From positions 3,162,001 through 3,226,000 of the forward strand of contig OZ245724.1 of assembly GCA_965227035.1 (NCBI GenBank): a stretch of 64,000 nucleotides of DNA, given 5' to 3'. This stretch comes from CBDDFQ01 sp965227035. GTDB taxonomy: Bacteria; Pseudomonadota; Gammaproteobacteria; Burkholderiales; Burkholderiaceae_C. The position numbers and the translations under genes were made by a program. Position 1 is the first letter of the stretch. The number at the start of each line of letters is the position of its first letter. A model generated the notes under the pieces. That model saw nothing but the letters and a program-made list of their open reading frames with translations. It had not been told where the DNA came from and searched no databases. Positions 27,333 to 36,041 of this stretch are shown in pieces.

Positions 27333-28937
27333 TTACATGCGGAAGACGCCGAATCGCGTCTCCGGAATAGGCGCATTGCGCGATGCCGAAAGTCCGAGCG
27401 CGAGCACGCGACGCGTGTCGGCCGGATCGATGATGCCGTCGTCCCACAACCTGGCGGTTGCGTAATAAGGATTGCCCTGCACTTCGTACTGCTCGAGGAT
27501 CGGTGCGCGGAACGCAGCCTCTTCATCCGTCGACCAGGCTCCGCCCTTGCCTTCGATTCCGTCGCGTTTCACCGTCGCCAGCACGCTGGCCGCCTGCTCG
27601 CCACCCATCACGCTGATACGTGCGTTGGGCCACATCCAAAGGAACCTTGGCGAGTAGGCGCGGCCGCACATTCCGTAGTTGCCGGCGCCGAAGCTGCCGC
27701 CGATGATGATCGTGAACTTCGGGACTTGCGCGGTTGCCACTGCAGTCACCAATTTCGCGCCGTGCCTGGCGATGCCCTCGTTTTCGTATTTGCGCCCGAC
27801 CATAAACCCGGTGATGTTCTGCAGGAACACGAGCGGAATCTTTCGTTGGCAACACAGTTCGATGAAGTGCGCCCCCTTCACCGCCGACTCCGAGAACAGA
27901 ATCCCGTTGTTCGCGATGATGCCCACCGGCATGCCTTCGATGCTGGCGAATCCACAAACCAGCGTCGATCCGAAACGTGCCTTGAATTCGTCGAACTCGC
28001 TGGCATCGACGATGCGCCCGATGATCTCGCGCACGTCGAAAGGCTTTCGGGTATCGGTGGGAATCACGCCATAAAGTTCTGCGCCGTCGTACATCGGTGA
28101 ACGGGCGGGCTGCTCGATCGATGCCGCTTTGCTTCTGTTGAGATGGCTCACCGAATTGCGCGCGATGGCCAGCGCATGCAAATCGTTTTGTGCGAGGTTG
28201 TCGGCCACGCCCGACAGTCGCGTGTGAACGTCGCCTCCACCCAGGTCCTCCGCGCTCACGACTTCTCCGGTCGCAGCTTTCACAAGCGGCGGGCCGCCCA
28301 GAAAAATGGTTCCCTGATCCTTCACGATGATCGCCTCGTCGCTCATCGCGGGAACATAAGCACCACCTGCGGTGCATGAGCCCATGACAACTGCAATCTG
28401 CGCAATACCCTGCGCACTCATGTTCGCCTGATTGAAAAAGATTCGGCCGAAGTGATCCCGATCGGGAAACACCTCATCCTGATTCGGAAGATTCGCGCCG
28501 CCGGAATCGACAAGATAAATGCACGGCAGATTGTTCTGTTGCGCAATTTCCTGCGCACGCAAATGCTTTTTCACGGTCATGGGGTAGTAGGTGCCACCCT
28601 TCACCGTCGCGTCGTTGCAGACGATCATGCAATCGACGCCACTGACGCGTCCGACGCCTGTGATGACGCCAGCGCAAGGCGCGTCGCCGCCGTACATGTT
28701 GTACGCCGCCAGTGGTGCGAGTTCCAGAAATGGTGTGCCGGGGTCAAGCAGCATTTGCACGCGATCGCGCGGAAGCAGCTTTCCACGCGATCTGTGGCGG
28801 GCTCTCGCGGTTTCACCGCCACCCAACGACACGTCCGCAATCTTCGCGTACAAATCATCCACCAGCAGTCTCATCGCATCGGCGTTCGCACGAAAATCGG
28901 ACGAACGGGTGTTGAGTTTTGTCTCTATCTTCGGCAT
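27333..28937 (-). CDS. mccB: 3-methylcrotonyl-CoA carboxylase beta subunit (carboxyltransferase)
   Basis: Transfers CO2 from biotin to 3-methylcrotonyl-CoA in leucine degradation. Crotonase-fold carboxyltransferase motifs: RGKLLPRDRV, VDSGGANLPNQDEVFPD, VMGSCTAGGAYVPAMSDE, GGSFGAGNYGMCGRAY and SVMGGEQAA. These choose MCC beta rather than propionyl-CoA carboxylase by the long ANLPNQDEVF stretch. ATG at 28937 with GAGG seven bases upstream gives 534 aa. Equivalent to liuB. Confidence 0.95.
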   Translation of the reverse strand: MPKIETKLNTRSSDFRANADAMRLLVDDLYAKIADVSLGGGETARARHRSRGKLLPRDRVQMLLDPGTPFLELAPLAAYNMYGGDAPCAGVITGVGRVSGVDCMIVCNDATVKGGTYYPMTVKKHLRAQEIAQQNNLPCIYLVDSGGANLPNQDEVFPDRDHFGRIFFNQANMSAQGIAQIAVVMGSCTAGGAYVPAMSDEAIIVKDQGTIFLGGPPLVKAATGEVVSAEDLGGGDVHTRLSGVADNLAQNDLHALAIARNSVSHLNRSKAASIEQPARSPMYDGAELYGVIPTDTRKPFDVREIIGRIVDASEFDEFKARFGSTLVCGFASIEGMPVGIIANNGILFSESAVKGAHFIELCCQRKIPLVFLQNITGFMVGRKYENEGIARHGAKLVTAVATAQVPKFTIIIGGSFGAGNYGMCGRAYSPRFLWMWPNARISVMGGEQAASVLATVKRDGIEGKGGAWSTDEEAAFRAPILEQYEVQGNPYYATARLWDDGIIDPADTRRVLALGLSASRNAPIPETRFGVFRM

Positions 28938-28971
28938 CGACGGCCTCTTTTTTTTCGGATCGGTTGGAAAA

Positions 28972-29622
28972 CTATTCGAGCAAACCAGGCAGGTCCTGCA
29001 TCTTTTTGAAGATGACCGAGGCACCAGCCTCTACGAGCTTGGATCCATCGCCATCGGGCGCATAGCCAAAGACGGTGGCACCGGCCGCGATGCCTGCCGT
29101 CACTCCGGTAATCGTGTCTTCGATCACTGCGCAGCGAGTCGGATCGGCATCGATGTACGCGGCTGCAGCAAGGTAGACATCCGGAAAAGGTTTCGAGCGT
29201 GGCGTGTCGTGCCCGCTGAAGATTCGATCTTCGAAGAACTGGAACATGCCCGTCTTTCGAAGCTGCAACTGAACCTTGTGCAAGTCGGCACCGGAAGCGC
29301 ATGCGATTCTTCCGTCATGAATACGGTGAATTTTCGCCACTGCCTCTGCAGCACCTTCGATCGGCACCAGCAGCAACTCGAGCTGCACGTTCCGTCGTTT
29401 CCAGAAACCTGCGAGCCATTCATCGGTGAGCGGCTTGCCCGTGTTCTTCTCGATCAACGCACGTTCATCTCGCACTGCCTTGCCGACGAAAAGATCCAGA
29501 CATTCCTGCCTGGTCATGGTCCAGCCGTTTTCGTGAAGCATGTCTCGCAACACGCCGTTGGTGATCGGTTCGGAGTCGACGAGAACGCCGTCGCAATCGA
29601 AAAGTACAGCGTCGAATCGCAT
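28972..29622 (-). CDS. HAD-superfamily hydrolase (phosphoglycolate/beta-phosphoglucomutase-like)
   Basis: HAD subfamily IA with C1-type cap. Motif I is FDCDGVLVDSE (nucleophile and acid-base Asp), motif II the ACASGAD region, motif III Lys in RSKPFPD, motif IV VIEDTITGV. All catalytic residues are present. 216 aa from the ATG at 29622. It stands inside the liu operon between thiolase and mccB; its substrate there is unknown. It could be a house-cleaning sugar or metabolite phosphatase. Confidence 0.85.
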   Translation of the reverse strand: MRFDAVLFDCDGVLVDSEPITNGVLRDMLHENGWTMTRQECLDLFVGKAVRDERALIEKNTGKPLTDEWLAGFWKRRNVQLELLLVPIEGAAEAVAKIHRIHDGRIACASGADLHKVQLQLRKTGMFQFFEDRIFSGHDTPRSKPFPDVYLAAAAYIDADPTRCAVIEDTITGVTAGIAAGATVFGYAPDGDGSKLVEAGASVIFKKMQDLPGLLE

Positions 29623-29665
29623 TCGGATCTTTTGGTGGGTGAGACTATTCAGTGGATTAGCGCGG

Positions 29666-30847
29666 TCAGATGATCTCGACGGCCATTGCCGTGGCCTCAC
29701 CACCGCCGATGCAAAGCGTCGCAATGCCCCTGGTTTTGCCGTGCGTAATCAGCGCGTGAATCAGGGTGACCAGAATGCGTGCGCCGCTCGCTCCAATCGG
29801 GTGCCCCAGCGCGCAAGCCCCACCATTCACGTTGACGATGTCGTGCGACACGCCAAGCTCTTTCATCAACGCCATCGGAACCACCGCGAATGCCTCGTTC
29901 ACTTCCCACAAATCGACGTCGGAGACTTTCCAGCCGATCTTCGCGAGAAGTTTTTGCGTGGCTCCGACTGGCGCAGTCGTAAACCAGTTCGGCTCCTGCG
30001 CGTGCATGGCGTGACCGACGATTCGCGCGATCGGCTTGAGACCCAATCTCGATGCGACCGAAGCAGTCGTCATCACCATGGCAGCAGCGCCGTCGTTGAT
30101 GGACGAGCTGGACGCTGCGGTGATGGTTCCGTCTTTCTTGAACGCAGGCTTCAGCGCGGGAATTTTTTCAGGCTTCGCCTTGCCAGGACCTTCGTCTATC
30201 GAAACCGATTCTTCGCCGGCACGGGTCCGTATCGCGACTGGAGTGATCTCGGCGTCGAATGCTCCGGATGCAATCGCAGTGCGTGCGCGTTCGACGCTGG
30301 CAATGGCGAAAGCGTCCTGCGACTCTCGAGTGAAGTTGTACTTGGCCGCGCAGTCTTCGCCGAATGTGCCCATCGCTCTGCCTGGTTCGTAGGCGTCTTC
30401 CAGGCCGTCCAGCATCATGTGATCGTAGATTCGGTCGTGGCCGATGCGAATTCCGCTGCGGCCTTTCGGCAGCAAATGCGGCGCGTTGGTCATGCTCTCC
30501 ATACCTCCGGCGACCATCACTTCATGACTTCCCGCGAGCAGCATGTCGTGAGCGAACATGGCAGCCTTCATGCCAGAGCCGCACATCTTCGACAACGTTA
30601 CCGCGCCGGCGCTTTTAGGGAGTCCGCCCTTGAAAGCGGCTTGCCGCGCCGGGGCCTGACCCTGGCCTGCCATCAAGCAATTTCCCATGAGCACCTCGGT
30701 GACGAGGTCTGGCGAGATGCCTGCGCGTTCCACGGCCGCCTTGATGGCTGCACCGCCAAGATCGTGTGCAGCCAGAGAAGAGAAATCGCCCTGGAACGCG
30801 CCCATGGGCGTTCTGGCGGCACCGACGATGACTATGGATTCCGACAT
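29666..30847 (-). CDS. atoB: Acetyl-CoA acetyltransferase (thiolase)
   Basis: Biosynthetic-type thiolase interconverting two acetyl-CoA with acetoacetyl-CoA. Catalytic residues visible: nucleophilic Cys in LSKMCGSGMKA (about residue 90), His in GGACALGHPIGASGAR, and the second Cys in TLCIGGGEATAM. 393 aa, normal. In this operon it probably handles acetoacetyl-CoA made from the acetoacetate of leucine breakdown; no CoA-transferase for that step is in the window. Confidence 0.93.
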   Translation of the reverse strand: MSESIVIVGAARTPMGAFQGDFSSLAAHDLGGAAIKAAVERAGISPDLVTEVLMGNCLMAGQGQAPARQAAFKGGLPKSAGAVTLSKMCGSGMKAAMFAHDMLLAGSHEVMVAGGMESMTNAPHLLPKGRSGIRIGHDRIYDHMMLDGLEDAYEPGRAMGTFGEDCAAKYNFTRESQDAFAIASVERARTAIASGAFDAEITPVAIRTRAGEESVSIDEGPGKAKPEKIPALKPAFKKDGTITAASSSSINDGAAAMVMTTASVASRLGLKPIARIVGHAMHAQEPNWFTTAPVGATQKLLAKIGWKVSDVDLWEVNEAFAVVPMALMKELGVSHDIVNVNGGACALGHPIGASGARILVTLIHALITHGKTRGIATLCIGGGEATAMAVEII

Positions 30848-30868
30848 TTGATTGTCTCCTCTGGGTAC

Positions 30869-31531
30869 TTAGGCGCCGGTACGGGCGGCAACCACTTTCG
30901 CGATAGCAGCGGTGTAGATTTCATCGAGCGAGCTCTCGCCGGTCACGGTCATCTTCAAGTCCTGCAACAAGCCGTCGTGCACCCCGAAAGCCCACCCGTG
31001 GATCGTGATGTTCTGGTTGCGGGCCCATGCATCCAGCATCACGGTACTCACGCACACGTTCACTACCTGCTCGATCACGTTGATGTCGCAAAGCGCATCG
31101 GCACGTTGATCTTCCGGCAGGCGGTTCAGAAGATCGCGATGTCGATCGCGCACATCCTGAATATGACGGATCCAGTTGTCCGCAAGACCGATACGCGCGC
31201 CTTCGAGAGCGGCACGCACACCGGAACATCCGTAATGTCCGACCACCATCACGTGTTCGACCTTGAGTCGCTCGACCGCAAACTGAATAGCCGACAGCGC
31301 GTTCAGATCCGAATGCACCACGATGTTCGCGACATTGCGATGCACGAACACTTCGCCTGGTTCCAGACCGGTAATCTGATTAGCCGGGACTCGGCTATCG
31401 GAGCATCCGATCCACATGTATTTGGGAGTTTGCTGAGCCACGAGTCCGGTAAAAAATCCCGGACGCTCGCGCTCGATCTGCTCGGCCCAAGTGCGGTTAT
31501 GGTTGAAAAGTTCTGACAGGGGACCGGCCAT
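30869..31531 (-). CDS. can: Beta-class carbonic anhydrase
   Basis: Zinc enzyme for CO2/bicarbonate exchange. Ligands and catalytic dyad: CSDSR (first Cys, Asp-Arg pair) and HYGCSGV (His and second Cys). 220 aa, the same size as E. coli Can. GGA eight bases ahead of the ATG at 31531; longer upstream starts are just open frame. It lies between ivd and atoB in the liu operon, so it may supply bicarbonate to the methylcrotonyl-CoA carboxylase encoded downstream (inference). Confidence 0.95.
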   Translation of the reverse strand: MAGPLSELFNHNRTWAEQIERERPGFFTGLVAQQTPKYMWIGCSDSRVPANQITGLEPGEVFVHRNVANIVVHSDLNALSAIQFAVERLKVEHVMVVGHYGCSGVRAALEGARIGLADNWIRHIQDVRDRHRDLLNRLPEDQRADALCDINVIEQVVNVCVSTVMLDAWARNQNITIHGWAFGVHDGLLQDLKMTVTGESSLDEIYTAAIAKVVAARTGA

Positions 31532-31608
31532 TCCGAATTTCCTTTTTTTGTTTTTGAGTAAGCGATAAAAAATTTGCAGACGGCAATTGCGAGGTTCTCG
31601 AGTCGACC

Positions 31609-32787
31609 TTACATGGTCTCTGCGAACAGTTCGCGACCGATCAACATGCGACGTACTTCGCTGGTGCCCGCGCCGATTTCGTAGAGTTTCGCATCGCGCC
31701 ACAAACGTCCCAGAGGGTAGTCGTTGATGTACCCGTTGCCGCCGAATATCTGTATGCCTTCGCCTGCCATCCAGGTCGATTTTTCGGCGCACCAGAGAAT
31801 GACCGATGCGCAATCCTTGCGCACCCGCCGCACATGCTCGGCACCGAGTCGATCCAGATTTTTGCCGATGGTGTAGCAGAACGATTTACCCGCCTGGAGC
31901 GTGGTGTACATGTCCGCCACCTTGCCCTGCATCAACTGAAACTCGCCGATGCTTTGACCGAACTGTTTGCGGTCGTGAATGTAGGGAACGATGTTGTCCA
32001 TTACCGCTTGCATGATGCCGATGGGCCCTGCCGCCAGAACTGCGCGCTCGTAGTCGAGACCGCTCATCAAAACTTTAGCGCCCTGGTTCAGTCCGCCAAG
32101 GATGTTTTGCGCGGGCACCTCCACGTTCTCGAACACCAGCTCGCCGGTATGGCTGCCGCGCATACCGAGCTTGTCGAGCTTCTGCGCAACGCTGAACCCC
32201 TTCATCGATTTCTCGACCAGAAACGCCGTGACGCCGCGTGCGCCCAACTCGGGTTCGGTCTTTGCGTAAACCACCAGTGTGTCGGCATCAGGCCCGTTGG
32301 TGATCCACATCTTGGTGCCGTTCAGCAGGTAGTGATCGCCCTTGTCCTGCGCCTTCAGCTTCATGCTGATGACGTCGCTGCCCGCTCCGGGTTCGCTCAT
32401 TGCCAATGCGCCGACATGCTCGCCGGAAATCAGCTTGGGCAGATACTTCTTGCGCTGTTCGTCGGTCCCGTTTCGCTTGATCTGGTTCACACACAGATTG
32501 CTGTGTGCGCCATAGCTGAGTCCCACGGAAGCCGATGCGCGACTGATCTCTTCCATGGCGATCATGTGAGCCAGATAGCCCATGTTCGCTCCGCCGAATT
32601 CTTCGGGCGCCGTGATGCCGAGAACTCCCAGATCGCCCATTTTTTTCCACAAATCCATCGGGAACTGATCGCTCCTGTCGATCTCGGCCGCGCGCGGCGC
32701 AATTTCGGTTTGAGCGAAATCGTGCACCGCTTCGCGCAATGCATCGATGTCTTCTCCGAGCATGAAATCGAGTCCTGGAACACTCAT
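31609..32787 (-). CDS. ivd: Isovaleryl-CoA dehydrogenase
   Basis: FAD acyl-CoA dehydrogenase for isovaleryl-CoA to 3-methylcrotonyl-CoA. Signatures: LAMSEPGAGSDV, QFGQSIGEFQLMQGKVADMY, and QIFGGNGYINDYPLGRLWRDAKLYEIG split across the C-terminal part. The Glu in DYERAVLAAGP matches the catalytic base position of isovaleryl-CoA dehydrogenases rather than that of short-chain enzymes. 392 aa. ATG overlaps the liuR stop by four bases. Equivalent to liuA. Confidence 0.94.
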   Translation of the reverse strand: MSVPGLDFMLGEDIDALREAVHDFAQTEIAPRAAEIDRSDQFPMDLWKKMGDLGVLGITAPEEFGGANMGYLAHMIAMEEISRASASVGLSYGAHSNLCVNQIKRNGTDEQRKKYLPKLISGEHVGALAMSEPGAGSDVISMKLKAQDKGDHYLLNGTKMWITNGPDADTLVVYAKTEPELGARGVTAFLVEKSMKGFSVAQKLDKLGMRGSHTGELVFENVEVPAQNILGGLNQGAKVLMSGLDYERAVLAAGPIGIMQAVMDNIVPYIHDRKQFGQSIGEFQLMQGKVADMYTTLQAGKSFCYTIGKNLDRLGAEHVRRVRKDCASVILWCAEKSTWMAGEGIQIFGGNGYINDYPLGRLWRDAKLYEIGAGTSEVRRMLIGRELFAETM

Positions 32788-33260
32788 GCTTTGTCTCCTT
32801 TGATTTTTTTCTTTGAAACTGGCTTCGAAGTCGATTTCGCGACTTTTTTTTTTGCCGGTGGATTCGTTTTCGATTCGCTTTTAGCAAGCAGGGATCGCGC
32901 TTCTTTTTCGTGAGCCTGCACCTCGTCGATGTTGGCCTCCAGATCGGCAAGCTTTTCTTCGAGCTGAACGCGATGGACCGTAAGTACCTCGAGAAATTTC
33001 CGCAGTTGCGCCACCGTGTCGCGGGGACTGTCGTACATGTCGATCACTTCACGCGCCTCGGTCAGGCTCAGGCCGAGTCGTTTGGCGCGAAGGGTCAATC
33101 GCAGGCGCGCACGATCGCGGGCCGAATAGATGCGATTGCGTCCGCCGGGACCGGATCGCTGCGGCTGGAGCAGGCCCATGTCTTCGTAGAAGCGTATCGC
33201 GCGTGTCGTGAGGTCGAACTCACGCGCAAGATCGCTGATGGTGTGACTTGTCTGGGGCAT
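32784..33260 (-). CDS. liuR: MerR-family regulator of leucine degradation, LiuR
   Basis: MerR-type activator/repressor. Helix-turn-helix and wing: TISDLAREFDLTTRAIRFYEDMGLL in two parts (about 8-32), RSGPGGRNRIYS, then a dimer coiled coil (about 80-125) and a lysine-rich tail (KKKVAK, SKKKIKGDK). No Cys metal site, in line with LiuR sensing CoA intermediates rather than metals. 158 aa. Transcribed with ivd (ATGA overlap) from a promoter that holds a LiuR-like palindrome. Confidence 0.92.
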   Translation of the reverse strand: MPQTSHTISDLAREFDLTTRAIRFYEDMGLLQPQRSGPGGRNRIYSARDRARLRLTLRAKRLGLSLTEAREVIDMYDSPRDTVAQLRKFLEVLTVHRVQLEEKLADLEANIDEVQAHEKEARSLLAKSESKTNPPAKKKVAKSTSKPVSKKKIKGDKA

Positions 33261-33344
33261 TAGGTTTTCGATTGCTTCGCTCTGTTTTGGTGGTCTTTTC
33301 GCTTAGCCGGACGCAATGACCATCAACCTTTTAGAATGAAGCGA

Positions 33345-33373
33345 ATTACATATGACGTTTACGTTAACGTCAA
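33345..33373 (-). promoter_or_regulatory. liu operon promoter with LiuR operator in the spacer
   Basis: Minus strand: -35 TTGACG (33373-33368), a 17-base spacer, -10 TGTAAT (33350-33345). The perfect palindrome ACGTTAACGT (33361-33370) inside TTTACGTTAACGTCAA fits the ACGT-rich LiuR site known for proteobacteria, and a further TGACGT half-site adjoins it. MerR regulators typically bind between -35 and -10. The site ends only six bases before the ATG of the divergent MBL gene, so it may control both. Confidence 0.8.
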
Positions 33374-33379
33374 TCCTAC

Positions 33380-34435
33380 ATGAACCTTCTCGAACAGCAG
33401 CTCAATTACCCCTTCGGCGACGAGTTACCCGCACCGGGCGCCTCCATCGAAGTGGCTCCCGGCGTGAAGTGGATACGGATGGCGCTGCCCTTCGCGCTCG
33501 ATCACATCAACCTCTGGTTGATGCGTGACCGAATCGACGGCAAAGATGGGTGGACCATCGTGGATTGCTGCATTCACAGGGATGAATCCAAAGCCCAGTG
33601 GGAAGAAATTTTCGCGACTCAGCTAGAAGGCCTCCCGGTTCTACGGGTGCTCGTGACGCACATGCACCCCGACCATCTGGGTCTGGGCACCTGGTTGTGC
33701 GAGCGATGGAATGTCCGCCTTTGGATCAGCGCAACCGACTACTATTCGGCCCGCCTGGCCACGCAGGTCGCCACCGGTTTCGGTGGTGAAAAGGCGGCGA
33801 ATTTTTTCGAGTCGCACGGTATTGCCGACGCGGATTCTCTCGAGAAAGTTCGATCGCGCGGCAATCTGTACGCGCAAATGGTCCCTTCGGTACCCTCCAC
33901 TTTTCACCGCATCAGGAACGATCAGGTGATCGATATCGGTGGCAAGTCATGGCGCTGCATTGCAGGCTACGGCCACTCTGCAGAACACATTGCCCTGCAT
34001 TGCGAAGAGATAGGTGTGCTGATAGGCGGCGACATGATGCTGCCGCGAATTTCAACTAACGTGAGCGTGCACGAGGTGGAACCGGAATCGAATGCGCTGG
34101 ATGATTTTCTTTCGTCGATCGACGATTTCCGCGAACTCGATCCGCACACCTTGACGCTTCCTTCGCATGGAAAACCTTTCACCGGACTCCATACGCGCAT
34201 TCAGCAACTTCACGATCATCATCGCGACCGCCTGGCGGAAGTGCTGGAGTTCTGCGAAGAGTCTCCGCGAACGGCGTTCGAGATTCTTCCGGTACTTTTC
34301 AAGCGTGCGCTCGATCTTCACCAGACCACATTCGCCATGGGCGAGGCGGTCGCGCATTTGCACTGGCTTTGGTACGCAGGCAAATTGAGCCGATCGAAAG
34401 ACGCGAAAGGCGTCATTCGATTCGGCAAGCCCTGA
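33380..34435 (+). CDS. MBL-fold metallo-hydrolase
   Basis: Metallo-beta-lactamase superfamily enzyme with THMHPDHLG (His-x-His-x-Asp-His, about 94-99), GYGHSAEH, GGDMMLPR and PSHGKP as further metal ligands, so a two-metal hydrolase. 351 aa with a helical C-terminal extension (about 270-351) as in glyoxalase II-like or CoA thioesterase-like members. Substrate unknown. Its ATG is six bases from the LiuR operator and no Shine-Dalgarno is visible, so regulation with the liu operon is likely; a thioesterase-like role on acyl-CoA is possible but not shown. Confidence 0.85.
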   Translation: MNLLEQQLNYPFGDELPAPGASIEVAPGVKWIRMALPFALDHINLWLMRDRIDGKDGWTIVDCCIHRDESKAQWEEIFATQLEGLPVLRVLVTHMHPDHLGLGTWLCERWNVRLWISATDYYSARLATQVATGFGGEKAANFFESHGIADADSLEKVRSRGNLYAQMVPSVPSTFHRIRNDQVIDIGGKSWRCIAGYGHSAEHIALHCEEIGVLIGGDMMLPRISTNVSVHEVEPESNALDDFLSSIDDFRELDPHTLTLPSHGKPFTGLHTRIQQLHDHHRDRLAEVLEFCEESPRTAFEILPVLFKRALDLHQTTFAMGEAVAHLHWLWYAGKLSRSKDAKGVIRFGKP

Positions 34436-34444
34436 CGTGAAGTC

Positions 34445-36031
34445 TCACGCCGCAAGCGCGATGTAGAAACGTGCGCCATTGGGCGCTACAGGCTCGGCCC
34501 AGACTCGAGCGCCCAGTCGATCCGCAGCCTTCTGAACGATGGCAAGCCCCAACCCTGCACCGGGAAACTCGATGGACGAATGCAGGCGCTGAAACGGTGT
34601 AAATAGTTTGTGCACATAGTTGGCGTCGAATCCGGCGCCATTGTCGGACACGCAAACAATCACCTCCCGAGACGCGGCACCTAGCCCCCCTCCTCTTTCG
34701 TCGTCCTCGAATTCGTTTTCGGCTATCGGCGGCTTCGTCAGGGTTGCGGTGACCCGGATCCAGGCTTCTTCGGTGTTCGAGGTGAATTTCCAGGCGTTGT
34801 CCAGCAAACGCGACATCACCGTGGTCAACAGCCCGGTATCGCCCATCGCAAAAATATCGGGCGACACATCGATCGCTACGCCTCGCTTCGGGTCGCGTTG
34901 CTTATGTGATTCCAGCAGCGTTTCACAAATCGCAGAAAGGTTGACGTTGACTGCAGCCGGTTCGACTCGGGCAACCCGGGACAACATCCGCAGATCGTCG
35001 ATCAACACGTTCATTTGCCGGGCACTGGCTTGAATTCGATTCAGAAAGTGCGTGCCGCGCTCACCCAGCGCATCGCCGAACCGGTCCAGAAGGGTCTTCG
35101 CGAATCCATCGACTACATGCAGGGGAGCCTGCAGGTCGTGAGACATCGCGTAATGCAGGGAGTTGAGCTCCTGCTGCGCGATCTCGAGCTCTTCGTCCCT
35201 CACTTCGAGTTTTGCGGCAAGGCTGTTCGCTTCGTTTCGCAGATTGTTATCGGCAAGATGGCGCTCGGTCGTATCGACCAGCGAAACCAGAATCGCAGCA
35301 GTGCCGTACCAATCGATCTGCTTTCCCGACAACTCGACCAGAATGATTTCGCCATTCGCTTTTTTCTGGCGACATATTTTTCGCGGATCGTTCACCGGCC
35401 CGTCGATCATCGGCAATACCCGCCGAACTTCCTCGTCGCTCTCCTCCGCAAATAACGCGCTCGCCGCCAGGGTAGAAAGATCGTCGCCCTGGTAGCCGTA
35501 GAAACGGGTGGCGGCTTCGTTGGCGTCGAGGATGCGCAGCGTATTTTTGTCGAGCACCCACATCACGTTCGGGTTCGACTTGAAGAGATGCTCGACACGC
35601 TTCTCGTGATCGCGAAGTGCAGACATGTGCCGGTACCGTTCGGTCACGCTGCGGATCGTCACCACGAAGCCCTGCGCGTAACGGGTCATCGAATATTGCA
35701 GCCATTCGTCGGCAAAGGGTTCGTGTTCGACGAAGCTGTATTTGCCCGCCGACGACAACGCCTTCTCGGCATCTTCGTGTCGACGCTCCTCGACTTCATC
35801 CGGGATTGCATCCCACCATTCGTTGCCGACCAGATTCGGTATATCCACGCGCAGCAGATCGTGCGCGTGTGCATTCGCGAGAGTGATTTTTCCGGCCGGC
35901 GACACGATGACGATGCCGTCGGGAAGCACGTCCATCAGGCCGACTAGTTGATCCGCCGACGCCGCGCTTCCGATCACGAAGGTGTCGGCAAACGCGCTGC
36001 CTTTTGCTTTTGGTTTTCGAATGATGCCCAT
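34445..36031 (-). CDS. Cytosolic PAS-PAS sensor histidine kinase
   Basis: 528 aa without membrane segments. PAS domains at about 25-135 and 145-260, a coiled coil (NSLAAKLEVRDEELEIAQQ) at 265-290, HisKA with SHDLQAP (His about 297) and an HATPase with N box DNAWKF, G1 DNGAGFD and G2 GAGLGLAIV. The H-box region is like phytochrome-type kinases that signal to single-domain regulators. Third gene of RR-HK-HK, 10 bp after the large kinase. A short acidic/glycine insert (DDERGGG) lies in the ATPase domain. Signal unknown. Confidence 0.88.
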   Translation of the reverse strand: MGIIRKPKAKGSAFADTFVIGSAASADQLVGLMDVLPDGIVIVSPAGKITLANAHAHDLLRVDIPNLVGNEWWDAIPDEVEERRHEDAEKALSSAGKYSFVEHEPFADEWLQYSMTRYAQGFVVTIRSVTERYRHMSALRDHEKRVEHLFKSNPNVMWVLDKNTLRILDANEAATRFYGYQGDDLSTLAASALFAEESDEEVRRVLPMIDGPVNDPRKICRQKKANGEIILVELSGKQIDWYGTAAILVSLVDTTERHLADNNLRNEANSLAAKLEVRDEELEIAQQELNSLHYAMSHDLQAPLHVVDGFAKTLLDRFGDALGERGTHFLNRIQASARQMNVLIDDLRMLSRVARVEPAAVNVNLSAICETLLESHKQRDPKRGVAIDVSPDIFAMGDTGLLTTVMSRLLDNAWKFTSNTEEAWIRVTATLTKPPIAENEFEDDERGGGLGAASREVIVCVSDNGAGFDANYVHKLFTPFQRLHSSIEFPGAGLGLAIVQKAADRLGARVWAEPVAPNGARFYIALAA

Positions 36032-36041
36032 GCTCCCTCCG

